Counted from the stretch's first letter, positions 18,734 through 27,643 are shown. The stretch: 64,000 nt of DNA from an uncultured Muribaculaceae bacterium (GCA_934675575.1 CAKUQQ010000008.1:62001-126000); one strand, 5' to 3'. The notes: generated by a model not told the origin, from the letters alone. Translations and numbers: made by a program.

Positions 18734-18764
18734 TTGCATCATTGGCACTGATTGCATACCTTTG
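18734..18764 (+). promoter_or_regulatory. Promoter of the MBOAT gene
   Basis: TTGC (18734-18737), 19 bp, TACCTTTG (18757-18764). Start expected near 18771, about 68 nt before the ATG. Confidence 0.5.
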
Positions 18765-18838
18765 ACAACGCTTTTGGGCGATGCACCGCGCGATGAAAGG
18801 CGTTAAAGAAAACTCACAAGAGGCAAGAAAAAAGGAGT

Positions 18839-20290
18839 ATGCTGTTTAACTCACTGCAATATTTGGTGTTTTTACCACTGGCGTTTGTGCTCTATTGGTT
18901 TGTGTTTAGTAGGCTAAAGTGGCAGAATGCCTTTGTGGTAGTGGCGAGCTATGTGTTTTATGGCTGGTGGAACTGGCACTTTTTGCTGCTGATTTTCATC
19001 ACATCGCTGTGCAGCTATGCCAGTGGGCTGCTGATAGACCACGCCGCCGGCGTGAGGGCGAAAGCCGTGGTGGCGGCAAACTTGGTGATAAACCTGGGAA
19101 TACTTGGGGTGTTTAAATACTACAATTTTTTTGCTGAGAGTTTCGACAGCCTGCTGTCGGCACTGGGCATGCACGCAGATTTGCCCACGCTGAAGCTGAT
19201 ATTGCCAGTGGGCATAAGTTTTTACACATTTCAAGCATTGAGCTACACAATCGACGTGTATCGCCACCGGTTGCCAGCCACGCGCGACGCTGTGGCGTTT
19301 TTTGCCTATATAAGTTTCTTTCCGCAACTTGTGGCCGGTCCCATAGAGCGAGCCACCCAACTGCTGCCGCAGATGCTGCTGCGGCGCACTTTCGACTACG
19401 AGGCCGCCACCGACGGCATGAGGCAGATGTTGTGGGGATTTTTCAAAAAGATGGTGGTGGCCGATAATTGCGCCTTGGTGGCCAACGCCATTTGGGTCGA
19501 TTGCGCTAGCCAGAGCAGCGCAGCCCTTGCGGTGGGTGCGCTTATGTTCACGCTGCAGATTTATGGTGACTTCTCAGGCTACAGCGACATAGCCATAGGC
19601 ACGGCCAGACTTTTTGGCATAAATCTGAGCCGCAATTTCGATTTTCCATACTTTGCGCGCAACGTGTCGGAGTTCTGGCGCAAGTGGCACATATCGCTCA
19701 TGTCATGGCTGACAGACTACATTTACATTCCGCTTGGAGGCAACCGCGTGAGCCGGCTTAAAAACGTGCGCAATGTGAGTGTGGTGTTTCTGGTGAGTGG
19801 GTTGTGGCATGGCGCGAACTGGACGTTTGTGGCTTGGGGCGTGTATCATGCCCTGCTGTTCATTCCGCTCCGCCTGATGGGCGTGAAAGGCCGTTTTGAC
19901 CAGTCTGTGGCTGCAGGAAAAGTGCTGCCGAGCCTGAAGGAACTGTGCCAAATGCTACTGACGTTTGTGCTTGTGGTTGTGGGTTGGATTTTGTTTCGCA
20001 GCGACAGCATGGCACAAGCAGCGGCATATATGCACGGAATGGTAGCGCCGTGCACTGTGGGTGATGCGTTGGCAGCATTGCGCATGGCAAAGGTGCCAAT
20101 GACATTTGGCGCGGCCATGATGCTTGCAGAGTGGCTGCAACGCACAAAACAGCATGCCTTGCAGATAGATGGCAGCTGGTGCGCACCGCTGCGCAAGCGT
20201 GGCGTGCGCTGGGCGTTGTATGTGCTGATAGGCGTTGTCACGGTGTGGTTTCAAGGTGCGCAGCAATCATTTATTTATTTTCAATTCTGA
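18839..20290 (+). CDS. MBOAT-family membrane O-acyltransferase (AlgI/DltB-like)
   Basis: A 483-residue multi-pass membrane protein beginning 'MLFNSLQYLVFLPLAFVLYW', the usual N-terminus of AlgI/PatA-type acyltransferases. The family signature includes 'PQLVAGPIERATQLLPQ' (about 160-175), 'EFWRKWHISLMSWLTDYIYIP', and the catalytic His near residue 324 in 'SGLWHGANWTF'. These proteins pass acyl, usually acetyl, groups across the inner membrane to a periplasmic partner for O-acetylation of polysaccharides or cell wall. The next gene encodes an SGNH-like protein, the expected partner. An AAAGGAG sequence lies just before the ATG at unusually short spacing. The acceptor polymer is unknown; the GT2 gene nearby, on the opposite strand, is compatible with a glycan. 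Confidence 0.92.
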   Translation: MLFNSLQYLVFLPLAFVLYWFVFSRLKWQNAFVVVASYVFYGWWNWHFLLLIFITSLCSYASGLLIDHAAGVRAKAVVAANLVINLGILGVFKYYNFFAESFDSLLSALGMHADLPTLKLILPVGISFYTFQALSYTIDVYRHRLPATRDAVAFFAYISFFPQLVAGPIERATQLLPQMLLRRTFDYEAATDGMRQMLWGFFKKMVVADNCALVANAIWVDCASQSSAALAVGALMFTLQIYGDFSGYSDIAIGTARLFGINLSRNFDFPYFARNVSEFWRKWHISLMSWLTDYIYIPLGGNRVSRLKNVRNVSVVFLVSGLWHGANWTFVAWGVYHALLFIPLRLMGVKGRFDQSVAAGKVLPSLKELCQMLLTFVLVVVGWILFRSDSMAQAAAYMHGMVAPCTVGDALAALRMAKVPMTFGAAMMLAEWLQRTKQHALQIDGSWCAPLRKRGVRWALYVLIGVVTVWFQGAQQSFIYFQF

Positions 20291-20303
20291 TGAGCGCGAG
20301 GAC

Positions 20304-21242
20304 GTGAGGAGGTTTTTGAAATATTCGTTGGAAGTGGCAATGCTTATGCTTGTGGCACTGGCGGCCGTGGAGGCAGCCGTGAGGGCTGTGCCCAATGCCT
20401 ACAAAATGAAGAATGAGGCAATGGAACGACATAGCCGCATTGTGGAAACGCTTGTGCTGGGCAACTCGCATGGCTATTACGACATAATGCCAAGCGGCCT
20501 TGGCAGTAATTGCTACAATCTGGCGATGGTGTCGCAAACGCTGGAATATGATTACTTGCTGCTGACGAAATATGACTTTAGTCACTTGAAGCGCGTGGTG
20601 CTGGTGGTGGACAACTCCAACTGTTTTGACATGCCGCTTGACAAGTCGCAGGAATGGTATCGCTGCACATTCTATCGCCTGTATATGGGCTGTGGACGGC
20701 ACGGATTGATGTCGAAGTATGGCTTTGAGCTTAGCAATGTGCCCGCAGCGCGAAAAAAGGTTGAGCGATATGCCGAAATGGGCCATGTGCTGACCGACAG
20801 CTTGGGCTGGGGAGAGGATTTTGACATGCAAGAATCCGGTGGCAATCCGCGCCTGAGTGCGGATTACTCAAAAGACAGGGCGAAGAAACACTGCTTGCGC
20901 TCATATAGCGACTATGCCGAGAACAAGGCTTGGTTGCTGCGCATGGCCCGGTGGTGCAAGATGCGCGGTGTGGCGCTTGACATAGTGTCGGCACCAGTGT
21001 GGAAAGTCTATCGTGACAACATTTCGCCAAGACAAACGGCTCTGCTGGCAGAAGCAGTGAGAGAAGCCCTCGCGTGCGGAGCCAACGTGTGGCTTGACTT
21101 CACTGCCGACCCGCGGTTTGTGGCAATGGATTTTTATGACTGCGACCACCTGTCGCATGCCGGGGCAGAGAAATTCACAAAGATATTGAAACTTGCGCTT
21201 GACGCTCAGAGCAGGCACTGCAAGAGCGACACATCTCGATAG
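20304..21242 (+). CDS. SGNH-like partner of the MBOAT acyltransferase (AlgJ/DltD-like role)
   Basis: 312 residues if started at GTG 20304, 13 bp after the MBOAT stop. The frame also opens at TTG 20235 inside the MBOAT gene, but GTG 20304 gives a clean N-terminal membrane anchor ('FLKYSLEVAMLMLVALAAVE'). Block I is 'LVLGNSHGYYDI' with Ser55, and block V is Asp-Cys-Asp-His at 279-282 in 'FYDCDHLSHAG', so a Ser/Asp/His SGNH active site is present. Such proteins finish acyl transfer to the polymer in the periplasm. Overall similarity to named families is low, so the role rests on the motifs and the neighbour. The 3' end overlaps the convergent GNAT gene by 37 bp. Confidence 0.78.
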   Translation: MRRFLKYSLEVAMLMLVALAAVEAAVRAVPNAYKMKNEAMERHSRIVETLVLGNSHGYYDIMPSGLGSNCYNLAMVSQTLEYDYLLLTKYDFSHLKRVVLVVDNSNCFDMPLDKSQEWYRCTFYRLYMGCGRHGLMSKYGFELSNVPAARKKVERYAEMGHVLTDSLGWGEDFDMQESGGNPRLSADYSKDRAKKHCLRSYSDYAENKAWLLRMARWCKMRGVALDIVSAPVWKVYRDNISPRQTALLAEAVREALACGANVWLDFTADPRFVAMDFYDCDHLSHAGAEKFTKILKLALDAQSRHCKSDTSR

Positions 21243-21739
21243 GTTTTGCCTTGCTTTATCCACTCTTTGAGCAGTCCTGACTCAAAAAAGCCTTCGTTGA
21301 GGAACAGGTGCAGGCAGTTGGCATTGTCGCTTGGAATCATCACATAGAGCTGCTTGATGCCTATGTGCTGCGATGCAAATTGCTTTATCAGCCTCACGGC
21401 ATGGTGGCCGTAGCCCTTGCCGCGATAGTTGCTGTCGATGAGCATGCCAAGCTCGGCACGGTTGTGAAACGGATTGAAGTTGAGGAAGTCAACTGTGCCT
21501 ATCGACGTGTCGGGCTGCGACGCAAGCGTAATGACAAGGCGCAGTTGCCGAGAGGCATAGATGTCGCCGGTGTAGTTTTCAAGATATTCCCACACCATTT
21601 GCCTGGAGTAGGGGGCTTGCGTGTTGCTCACAGTCCATATCTCCGGGTCGTTTTCCCATTTGAGAATTTGGTCGATGTCGGTGGGTTCGAGCGCGCGCAG
21701 CGCCACTATGCCGTCGGAGAGCAGGTGCTTCGTTGTCAT
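21206..21739 (-). CDS. GNAT N-acetyltransferase, RimJ/RimL type
   Basis: 177 residues. N-terminal 'GIVALRALEPTDIDQILKWEN' is typical of the RimJ/RimL/SpeG acetyltransferase group. The acetyl-CoA loop is 'YRGKGYGHHAVRLIKQFA' near 110-127, and 'LYVMIPSDNANCLHLFLNEGF' is the following motif B region. The substrate is unknown: ribosomal protein N-termini, polyamines or a sugar amine are all possible. Its ATG overlaps the stop codon of the upstream glycosyltransferase gene (ATGA), so the two are translationally coupled. The 3' end runs 37 bp into the convergent SGNH gene. Confidence 0.88.
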   Translation of the reverse strand: MTTKHLLSDGIVALRALEPTDIDQILKWENDPEIWTVSNTQAPYSRQMVWEYLENYTGDIYASRQLRLVITLASQPDTSIGTVDFLNFNPFHNRAELGMLIDSNYRGKGYGHHAVRLIKQFASQHIGIKQLYVMIPSDNANCLHLFLNEGFFESGLLKEWIKQGKTYRDVSLLQCLL

Positions 21740-22857
21740 TGTATCTGCATCTTAGGGGTGATGATGATGCCGTTTTGGGCAGAAAATATGGCGAACTCAA
21801 TGCCTGGGCGCGCGTAGTGGGCTATCAGCTCCACAATCTCGCCATAGGAGTGCGAGGCGTTGTCGATGAGCACACGCGCCTTGCCTGTGGCAGGAATGTC
21901 GCAAGTGTAGGCGCTTATGCCGGCACTGTGGGCTGTGGCAGCGGCATTTGCGCTGAGAATGACCCACGGCAGTGCACTGTCGGCACGAGAAACGGTGGTG
22001 GTGCGGGCATGGCGTTTGCGCCCGGCCAGGGCCAGGGCCTCGCGTGCCAGCACTCCGGCCTTGATAAACGGATATACTATGGCGCGGAAGCGAGGGAAAT
22101 GCTTGCGGTAGAAGATGAGCATGGCGTCATAGAACGCATGCACATAGCGCATGGAGTCCTTCTTTGTGCTTTCGCCCTTGTAGTGAATCATGCTCACCGG
22201 CAGATACCAGTTTTCGAAGCCAGCTTGCGCTATGCGGTAAGACAGGTCGATGTCTTCGCCATACATGAAGAAGTCTTCGTCGAAGCCACCAATCTGCTGC
22301 AACAAATCTGTGCGGCAAAACATATAAGCTCCCGACAGAATATCAACCTTGTTTGCCTCAAACTCCGGCAAAAACCGAAGGTGATATTTGGCAAACAGGC
22401 GAGAGTGGGGGAACAATGCCGACAGTCCGAAGATTTTGCAAAACGACACCCACGGAGTGGGGAACGCGCGTTTTGACTCCGGCAGAAACACGCCGTTGCC
22501 GTCGGTCATGTGCAAACCTATGGCTCCGCACTTGGCGTGCTGCTGCAACCACTGCACGCATTGCGACAGGCATTTGTGCGTGATGATGGTGTCGGGGTTT
22601 AGAATCAGCGTGAACTTGCCATGAGCCTGCATTATGGCCTGGTTGTTGGCTCTGCCGAAGCCCACATTGTCGTGGTTCTCGATGAAAATCACACCGGGAA
22701 AACGTTGCTTGAGAAATTCCACCGAACCGTCGCCAGAATTGTTGTCAACGACGAAAATCTCGCCTTCAAAGCCGCGAAGGGCTTCGATGGCCGACAAGAG
22801 TGTCTGCTCAAGAAAATACTTGACACGGTAGCTGACAATGACGATGGAAATGTCCAT
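21736..22857 (-). CDS. Glycosyltransferase family 2
   Basis: 373 residues from ATG 22857 ('MDISIVIVSYRVK'); the frame extends 23 residues further upstream, but this start matches the family and lies about 18 nt from the likely transcription start. The GT-A domain occupies about 1-240, with 'VVDNNSGDGSVEFL', the metal-binding 'LNPDTII', and the acceptor/base region 'GGFDEDFFMYGEDIDLSYR'. This resembles rhamnosyltransferase-type GT2 enzymes that extend surface polysaccharides. The C-terminal 110 residues are divergent and Ala-rich, with no transmembrane segment I can call. A TACCTTTG -7 element on this strand is at 22882-22889. It is coupled to the downstream GNAT gene. Confidence 0.9.
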   Translation of the reverse strand: MDISIVIVSYRVKYFLEQTLLSAIEALRGFEGEIFVVDNNSGDGSVEFLKQRFPGVIFIENHDNVGFGRANNQAIMQAHGKFTLILNPDTIITHKCLSQCVQWLQQHAKCGAIGLHMTDGNGVFLPESKRAFPTPWVSFCKIFGLSALFPHSRLFAKYHLRFLPEFEANKVDILSGAYMFCRTDLLQQIGGFDEDFFMYGEDIDLSYRIAQAGFENWYLPVSMIHYKGESTKKDSMRYVHAFYDAMLIFYRKHFPRFRAIVYPFIKAGVLAREALALAGRKRHARTTTVSRADSALPWVILSANAAATAHSAGISAYTCDIPATGKARVLIDNASHSYGEIVELIAHYARPGIEFAIFSAQNGIIITPKMQIQ

Positions 22858-22917
22858 AGAATTATTCACGCTTAATATGGGCAAAGGTAGCACAAATTTC
22901 CCATAGTTGATGAAATA

Positions 22918-22949
22918 TTTGACCACCTCGGCATTTCAACCTATATTTG
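22918..22949 (+). promoter_or_regulatory. Promoter of the pantothenate kinase gene
   Basis: TTTG (22918-22921), 20 bp, TATATTTG (22942-22949): a close match to the Bacteroidota consensus, start near 22956. Confidence 0.6.
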
Positions 22950-22982
22950 TGCTGTTTTTAGAAATCAAAAAAGGAAATTAGA

Positions 22983-23810
22983 ATGGGACTTATCATAGGA
23001 ATAGACGTGGGAAGCACAACCACAAAAATAGTGGGACTTGACCAAGGAAAGGTGTTGTCGCCAATGTGCATAAAGGCCGATGACCCCATAACATCGCTTT
23101 TTGGAGCTTTTGGCAAATATATCTACGACAACGGCATAGCCTTGGCCGACATAGAGCAGGTGATGCTAACAGGTGTGGGCAGCTCAAAGGTGAGCACGCC
23201 CATTTATGGACTACCGACCAACAAGGTAGATGAGTTTTTGGCCGACGGACTTGGCGCAAAGTTTGCCGTTGACATAGACCCGCTTATGGTGGTGTCGATG
23301 GGCACTGGAACCACATTTGTGCAGGTGAAAGGCAACGACATACAGCATGTGGGCGGAATGAGCATAGGTGGCGGCACACTTCAGGGACTGTCGCGGCTTA
23401 TGCTGAAGATACGCAACATATCAAATTTGGAGGCGTTGGCTTCGAAAGGCGATTTGTCGAAAGTTAACTTGCAGATAAAAGACATTTCGCAAGACGAACT
23501 TGAGGGGCTGCCTATGCACGCCACGGCGTCGCTCTTTGGCAAGGCCGTGAACAATCAGGCTGAGGACGCAGACGTGGCAATAGGCTTGATATGCCTGGTG
23601 CTTGAGACCATAGGGTCGGCTTCGGTGCTATCTACACTCAACAGTGGCATAAAGGACTTTGTGCTGATTGGCAACCTCACGCAGCTGTCGGAGTGTCACT
23701 TGATTTTCCCCATAATTGAGGATTTGTATGGCGTGAAATTCCATGTGCCGGAGCACGCTGTGTTTTGCACGGCTCTTGGCGCAGCACTCGCATACGAGTC
23801 GAAAAGCTGA
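22983..23810 (+). CDS. coaW: Type II pantothenate kinase
   Basis: A 275-residue ASKHA-fold kinase. The phosphate loop 'GIDVGSTTTKIVGLD' is at residues 6-20, 'TGVGSSKVS' and 'VSMGTGTTFV' follow, and 'GGMSIGGGTLQGLSRLM' is the type II PanK signature seen in staphylococcal CoaW and eukaryotic PanK. It catalyses ATP-dependent phosphorylation of pantothenate, the first step of coenzyme A synthesis. Bacteroidota more often carry type III CoaX, so a type II enzyme may be an addition or a replacement, possibly with different feedback. Monocistronic, with its own promoter and a convergent terminator. Confidence 0.88.
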   Translation: MGLIIGIDVGSTTTKIVGLDQGKVLSPMCIKADDPITSLFGAFGKYIYDNGIALADIEQVMLTGVGSSKVSTPIYGLPTNKVDEFLADGLGAKFAVDIDPLMVVSMGTGTTFVQVKGNDIQHVGGMSIGGGTLQGLSRLMLKIRNISNLEALASKGDLSKVNLQIKDISQDELEGLPMHATASLFGKAVNNQAEDADVAIGLICLVLETIGSASVLSTLNSGIKDFVLIGNLTQLSECHLIFPIIEDLYGVKFHVPEHAVFCTALGAALAYESKS

Positions 23811-23841
23811 ATTTAGCTGATTAATAACGACTAACAATAAT

Positions 23842-23876
23842 AACCGCCCACTGGCCAAATGTGCTTGTGGGCGGTT
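23842..23876. terminator. Hairpin between convergent genes coaW and thrE-like
   Basis: 10-bp perfect arms AACCGCCCAC (23842-23851) and GTGGGCGGTT (23866-23875). T-runs are weak on both sides; it probably serves both genes. Confidence 0.6.
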
Positions 23877-23943
23877 GCTCGTTTTGTTAATTCCTTATTG
23901 TGTGTGTCGGGGAGGGGAGGACAGCCCCGATGGTGTGCGGTAC

Positions 23944-25293
23944 TTACTTGCGGTTTTGCTCAGAACGTGTCACCTGATATGACTGCTTGTGGAATATGAA
24001 GATAGGAATCACGCAGCCAGCCACCATGCCCACCATGACAAGTGTGGTGAGGGTGGAATTGTGGGCGAAGCGTATGAGATACCTCATGGTGAATGATTCC
24101 GGCAAAATCACAATGTTGATGAGGTCGCGGATAGCCTTGTAGGCAAAAAGTCCAGGAACCATAGGCAGCAACGCAGGAAATGCGAAGCCCTCGGCAGGAT
24201 AATGGATTTTGCTTGCAAACGGCACTGCCAGCAAGCCTATTGTGAAGCCTGCAATGGTTGACGCTGTGGCTTGGTCGAGCATAAGTCCTGAATGGTGCAT
24301 GCAGAAATAGCGTATGCCATGACCTATGCAGGCAAGAAATGCCGATATGAGCAAGGCTATGCGCGGAGGATTGCTGATAATGGCAAATCCGAGTCCGGCT
24401 ATGGCTGCATATAAGCCATCGGCCACTGCAGCTTGAAACACGTTGGGGCGCACAACCTTGGTGAAGGCTTCGGGGGTGACGTGTGTCACCACTATGGTGA
24501 TTGACAGACCTATGGCTATGCACACCACAAGCATGAGAGCGTTGAGCAGGCGTGCCATGCCATTAATCATGTGGCGGTCAATGATGTCCATCACGCCATT
24601 GATGATGGGCACACCGGGGATTAGGTAGAGCATTGATGTTCCGAGGCTCATGTCTTCTGTTCCGCCATGGAAATAGAAGAAATCGGTGCTGCCAATCATG
24701 GTGGATATGAAAGAGCAGATTATGAACACGGCAAAAGTGTTCCAGTGAAGCCGCGTCAGCTCCTGGCGAATGAAGAAACCCACAAAGGTTGCCACCCACA
24801 CGATGGCCATAGATGTGAAGTTGCCCTCAAAGAGGCGGCAGAAGCAGGCGTTGGCAAATGCCACAAGAATCAGCACCGTCCAGCGGCTTTCGCGCGGCTC
24901 ATTGACTATGCGGTGAAACTCAGCCTTCATTTCTCTGAGTGACAGGTGCTCATCGTAGGCGCGCCAGCTGAGGTGCGAGAGCTTCATGTTGATTTTGAAG
25001 TTCAGCCCCATTTCACAGGTTTTCTTAACATAGGTGTAGCTGTGGTCGTGATGGTTGCTGTGTAGGGTGATAGTGACTGTATTTGGAAACTGCATGATGT
25101 TGCACCAGTAGCCCCACGACTTGGCTATGCGCGTGGTGTTGTAGCGAATGCGCGAAGTCTGCACACCCACAGCCTCAAGTGTGGCTGCGTATTCTGCAAG
25201 AAACACAGTCTTTTCTTTTAGGTCGTTGTGAATGTTGTCGGCGTTGCTGCTGCTTTGTGTGTGAACATTTTTTTCCAACGAAATATCTGCCAT
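23944..25293 (-). CDS. ThrE-like threonine/serine exporter, fused form
   Basis: 449 residues. A soluble N-terminal half (about 25-165), with 'AATLEAVGVQTSRIRYNTTRIAKSWG' and 'LSWRAYDEHLSL', is characteristic of ThrE (DUF1212) proteins. About ten membrane segments follow in two blocks (about 165-300 and 300-440), corresponding to ThrE and the ThrE_2 domain (DUF3815) in a single chain. In Corynebacterium ThrE exports threonine and serine using the proton gradient; the substrate here is inferred from family only. A -7-like CAAAATTA (TAATTTTG on this strand) is at 25368-25375. Confidence 0.88.
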   Translation of the reverse strand: MADISLEKNVHTQSSSNADNIHNDLKEKTVFLAEYAATLEAVGVQTSRIRYNTTRIAKSWGYWCNIMQFPNTVTITLHSNHHDHSYTYVKKTCEMGLNFKINMKLSHLSWRAYDEHLSLREMKAEFHRIVNEPRESRWTVLILVAFANACFCRLFEGNFTSMAIVWVATFVGFFIRQELTRLHWNTFAVFIICSFISTMIGSTDFFYFHGGTEDMSLGTSMLYLIPGVPIINGVMDIIDRHMINGMARLLNALMLVVCIAIGLSITIVVTHVTPEAFTKVVRPNVFQAAVADGLYAAIAGLGFAIISNPPRIALLISAFLACIGHGIRYFCMHHSGLMLDQATASTIAGFTIGLLAVPFASKIHYPAEGFAFPALLPMVPGLFAYKAIRDLINIVILPESFTMRYLIRFAHNSTLTTLVMVGMVAGCVIPIFIFHKQSYQVTRSEQNRK

Positions 25294-25483
25294 AAGTTTT
25301 TTCTTGTTAACTAATGAATTTGAATCTATAAGTTCCCCTAAACGTTTATACTTTTATTTTGGTTTTGCAAAATTACTGAAAAATCAATGAACGAGCTAAA
25401 TAACCATTCAAAAAACTGACTTTTCTACCTGAGTGCAGTTTTGCGGGGGCATAAAGCGATGCGCGTTTGCCGGGAAACGTGGG

Positions 25484-25642
25484 TCATTTGTTGTTGTCCG
25501 GTTGCTGCTGCTGCTTTTGCTGCTCAAGTTTTTTGCGGTAGGCCACAAGATAGCGGTGCATGCGTTTTTTGCGCTCTTTCTCCTTTTTGGCTTTTTGAGC
25601 CTCAAACTCAAGCTGGTGATTTTCAACGTAGTTATCAGCCAT
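25484..25642 (-). CDS. Small charged protein of 52 residues, downstream of recR
   Basis: Start ATG 25642, stop 25484. The sequence begins MADNYVENHQLEFEAQKAKK and continues very rich in Lys, Glu, Arg and Gln, ending in a Gln-rich tail and PDNNK; it is predicted to be one long charged helix. Small proteins starting MADNYxE are common in Bacteroidales in my recollection, which supports a real gene. It begins 14 bp after the recR stop on the same strand, so it should share the recR transcript. Function unknown; nucleic-acid binding is possible from the charge but not shown. Overlapping frames of 72 residues in this region are shadows. Confidence 0.7.
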   Translation of the reverse strand: MADNYVENHQLEFEAQKAKKEKERKKRMHRYLVAYRKKLEQQKQQQQPDNNK

Positions 25643-25656
25643 AAAAAGTGATGTTA

Positions 25657-26289
25657 TTATTGGTTTTTAGCGAAAGTGTCGCTGAACAGGGTTCGGTTTT
25701 GAATGCTGCGTCCGAGGGTTATCTCGTCGGTGTATTCGATTTCGTTGCCCACGCTCACACCGCGTGCCAGCATGGTGATTTTTACATCGGGATAGGGTGC
25801 GAGGCGTCGGAAAATGTAGAAATTGGTGGTGTCGCCCTCCATAGTGGCACTAAGAGCGAGAATCACCTCTTTCACGTCGCCTTGCTTCACGCGTTGCTCA
25901 AGACTGTCGATCTCTATGTCGGCTGGGCCAATGCCGTCCATTGGCGAAATGAGTCCACCAAGCACATGGTAGAGGCCATGGTGAGCGTGGGTATTCTCTA
26001 TGCTCATCACGTCTTTCACATTCTCTACCACGCACACCACCGACTTGTCGCGCGATGGATTGGAGCAGATGGGGCACACTTCGCTCTCGCTTATGTTGTG
26101 GCACACCTTGCAGTAGGTGATGCCTTGGCGCAGCTTGATGATTGACTCGCCAAACTGCACTGCCTCGGTTTCGTTTTGCTTGAGCAGATGCAGCACAAGA
26201 CGCAGGGCGGTTTTGCGCCCTATGCCTGGCAGTTTTGCAAATTCGTTTACTGCATTTTCAAGAAGAGATGAAGCAAATTCCTGTTCCAT
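25657..26289 (-). CDS. recR: Recombination mediator protein RecR
   Basis: A 210-residue RecR: helix-hairpin-helix '[17 protein letters not shown]' (20-36), zinc finger Cys60-x2-Cys63 and Cys72-x2-Cys75, then a Toprim domain with '[17 protein letters not shown]' and '[14 protein letters not shown]', and a Walker-like C-terminal part. With RecO/RecF it loads RecA on gapped DNA. Start ATG 26289 fits the family. A TATCTTTG -7 element lies at 26299-26306 on this strand, so the transcript would start only 3-5 nt before the ATG, making the mRNA almost leaderless. Confidence 0.95.
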   Translation of the reverse strand: MEQEFASSLLENAVNEFAKLPGIGRKTALRLVLHLLKQNETEAVQFGESIIKLRQGITYCKVCHNISESEVCPICSNPSRDKSVVCVVENVKDVMSIENTHAHHGLYHVLGGLISPMDGIGPADIEIDSLEQRVKQGDVKEVILALSATMEGDTTNFYIFRRLAPYPDVKITMLARGVSVGNEIEYTDEITLGRSIQNRTLFSDTFAKNQ

Positions 26290-26298
26290 AATCGCCTG

Positions 26299-26330
26299 CA
26301 AAGATAATGAAAAAAGCAGGAATGGGGCAA
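26299..26330 (-). promoter_or_regulatory. Promoter of recR, nearly leaderless
   Basis: Read on the minus strand: TTGC (26330-26327), 20 bp, TATCTTTG (26306-26299). The start would fall near 26292, next to the ATG at 26289. Confidence 0.5.
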
Positions 26331-26432
26331 TGTTTTGGCGGCATGATGAGCAAATGTGACGTGGGTGTGTGATAGGGCTTGAAAAGGCGTTGGTGGATTA
26401 GTAAAAATTAAATGTTATATGACGCATTAAAG

Positions 26433-26463
26433 TTTGACTTGTTGAGTAAATTTTTTAATTTTG
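26433..26463 (+). promoter_or_regulatory. Promoter of mdh
   Basis: TTTG (26433-26436), 19 bp, TAATTTTG (26456-26463). Full consensus; leader about 49 nt. Confidence 0.65.
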
Positions 26464-26518
26464 CAGAAAATAAGGAAACGTAAATTCAATCAATTAATTT
26501 TTTAAAAGATTTCAAATC

Positions 26519-27532
26519 ATGGGATATTTAACAGATGAGAAATTGGTCATTGTCGGTGCTGCCGGCATGATTGGTTCTAACATGGTGCAAACTGCACTTA
26601 TGTTGAAGTTGACTTCAAACATTTGCCTGTATGATGTGTTCTCAGCCGAAGGTGTTGCTAAGGAAATGCGTCAATGTGGATTTGACGATGCCAACATCGT
26701 TTCTACTACAGACCCAGCAGTTGCATTCAAAGATGCAAAATACATCATTTCTTCAGGTGGTGCTCCTCGCAAAGAGGGCATGACTCGCGAAGACCTCTTG
26801 GCTGGCAACTCTAAGGCTGCTCAAGAACTTGGCGACAACATCAAGAAATATTGCCCAGATGCAAAATTCTGCGTTGTTATCTTCAACCCAGCCGACATTA
26901 CAGGTTTGGTGACACTCGTTCACTCTGGTTTGAAGCCAAATCAGGTTGCCACTCTTGCAGCTCTCGACTCTACTCGTCTGAAAGAGGCTTTGTCGCTTCA
27001 CTTTGGTGTTAGCCAAACTGAGGTTAAGAACGCTTACACATACGGTGGCCACGGCGAGAAGATGGCTGTGTTTGCTTCTCCAACAACTGTTGCTGGCGTT
27101 AAGCTCCTCGACATCATCAACGGTGGTGCAAAGGTTAACGGCAAAGGCTTGAGCAAGGAAGAATGGGCTGAGATGCAGAAAGAGGTTACCCAAGGTGGTG
27201 CCAAGATTATCGAATTGCGTCGTCGCTCTTCATTCCAAAGCCCTGCATATCTTGCAGTGAAGATGATTGAAGCTGCTATGGGCGGTGAGGAGTTCTACTA
27301 TCCAGCTGGAACTTATGCTGACACTGCACGCTACAACCACGTTATGATGGCTATGCCAACCCGCATCACAAGCGATGGCGTTTACACTAAGCCAGTGATG
27401 GGTACTGAAGAAGAAGTTGCCGCTCTCGACAAGAGCTATGAGCATCTTGCCGGCTTGCGCGACCAAGTGATTGGCATGGGTGCACTTCCTCCAGTTGCAG
27501 AGTGGAGCAAGCTTAATCCAAACTTGAAATAA
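26519..27532 (+). CDS. mdh: Malate dehydrogenase (NAD-dependent)
   Basis: A 337-residue Rossmann dehydrogenase. The NAD loop is 'VGAAGMIGSNM' (12-22), followed by 'SSGGAPRKEGMTREDLLAGN' with the mobile-loop arginines, 'IFNPADITG' and the catalytic His in 'YGGHGEKMAVF'. It interconverts malate and oxaloacetate in the reductive branch that leads to succinate and propionate in Bacteroidales. The protein differs from classic MDH (GGHSG is replaced by GGHGE), but this is the form usual for the order. Codon use is strongly biased (GCT, AAC, GTT), suggesting high expression. It has its own consensus promoter and terminator. Confidence 0.92.
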   Translation: MGYLTDEKLVIVGAAGMIGSNMVQTALMLKLTSNICLYDVFSAEGVAKEMRQCGFDDANIVSTTDPAVAFKDAKYIISSGGAPRKEGMTREDLLAGNSKAAQELGDNIKKYCPDAKFCVVIFNPADITGLVTLVHSGLKPNQVATLAALDSTRLKEALSLHFGVSQTEVKNAYTYGGHGEKMAVFASPTTVAGVKLLDIINGGAKVNGKGLSKEEWAEMQKEVTQGGAKIIELRRRSSFQSPAYLAVKMIEAAMGGEEFYYPAGTYADTARYNHVMMAMPTRITSDGVYTKPVMGTEEEVAALDKSYEHLAGLRDQVIGMGALPPVAEWSKLNPNLK

Positions 27533-27565
27533 GCATAAGAAATAAAATTACTGAGTTTAAGATAG

Positions 27566-27600
27566 ACGAGCAGCAACGTGAGTTGCCGCTCGTTTTTTTT
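27566..27600 (+). terminator. Rho-independent terminator of mdh
   Basis: ACGAGC.GCAAC pairs with GTTGC.GCTCGT around GTGA, followed by eight T. Confidence 0.85.
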
Positions 27601-27609
27601 GCGCGTTCT

Positions 27610-27643
27610 TTTGCCGGTGAACAGTCAAAAAGGCGTAACTTTG
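27610..27643 (+). promoter_or_regulatory. Promoter of engB
   Basis: TTTG/TTGC at 27610-27614, about 21 bp, TAACTTTG at 27636-27643. Leader about 44 nt. Confidence 0.5.

Noticed and set aside
25408..25626. 72-residue frames on both strands near 25.4-25.65 kb
   Set aside because: The frame 25642-25484 on the minus strand encodes the more credible 52-residue protein; the others are its shadows.
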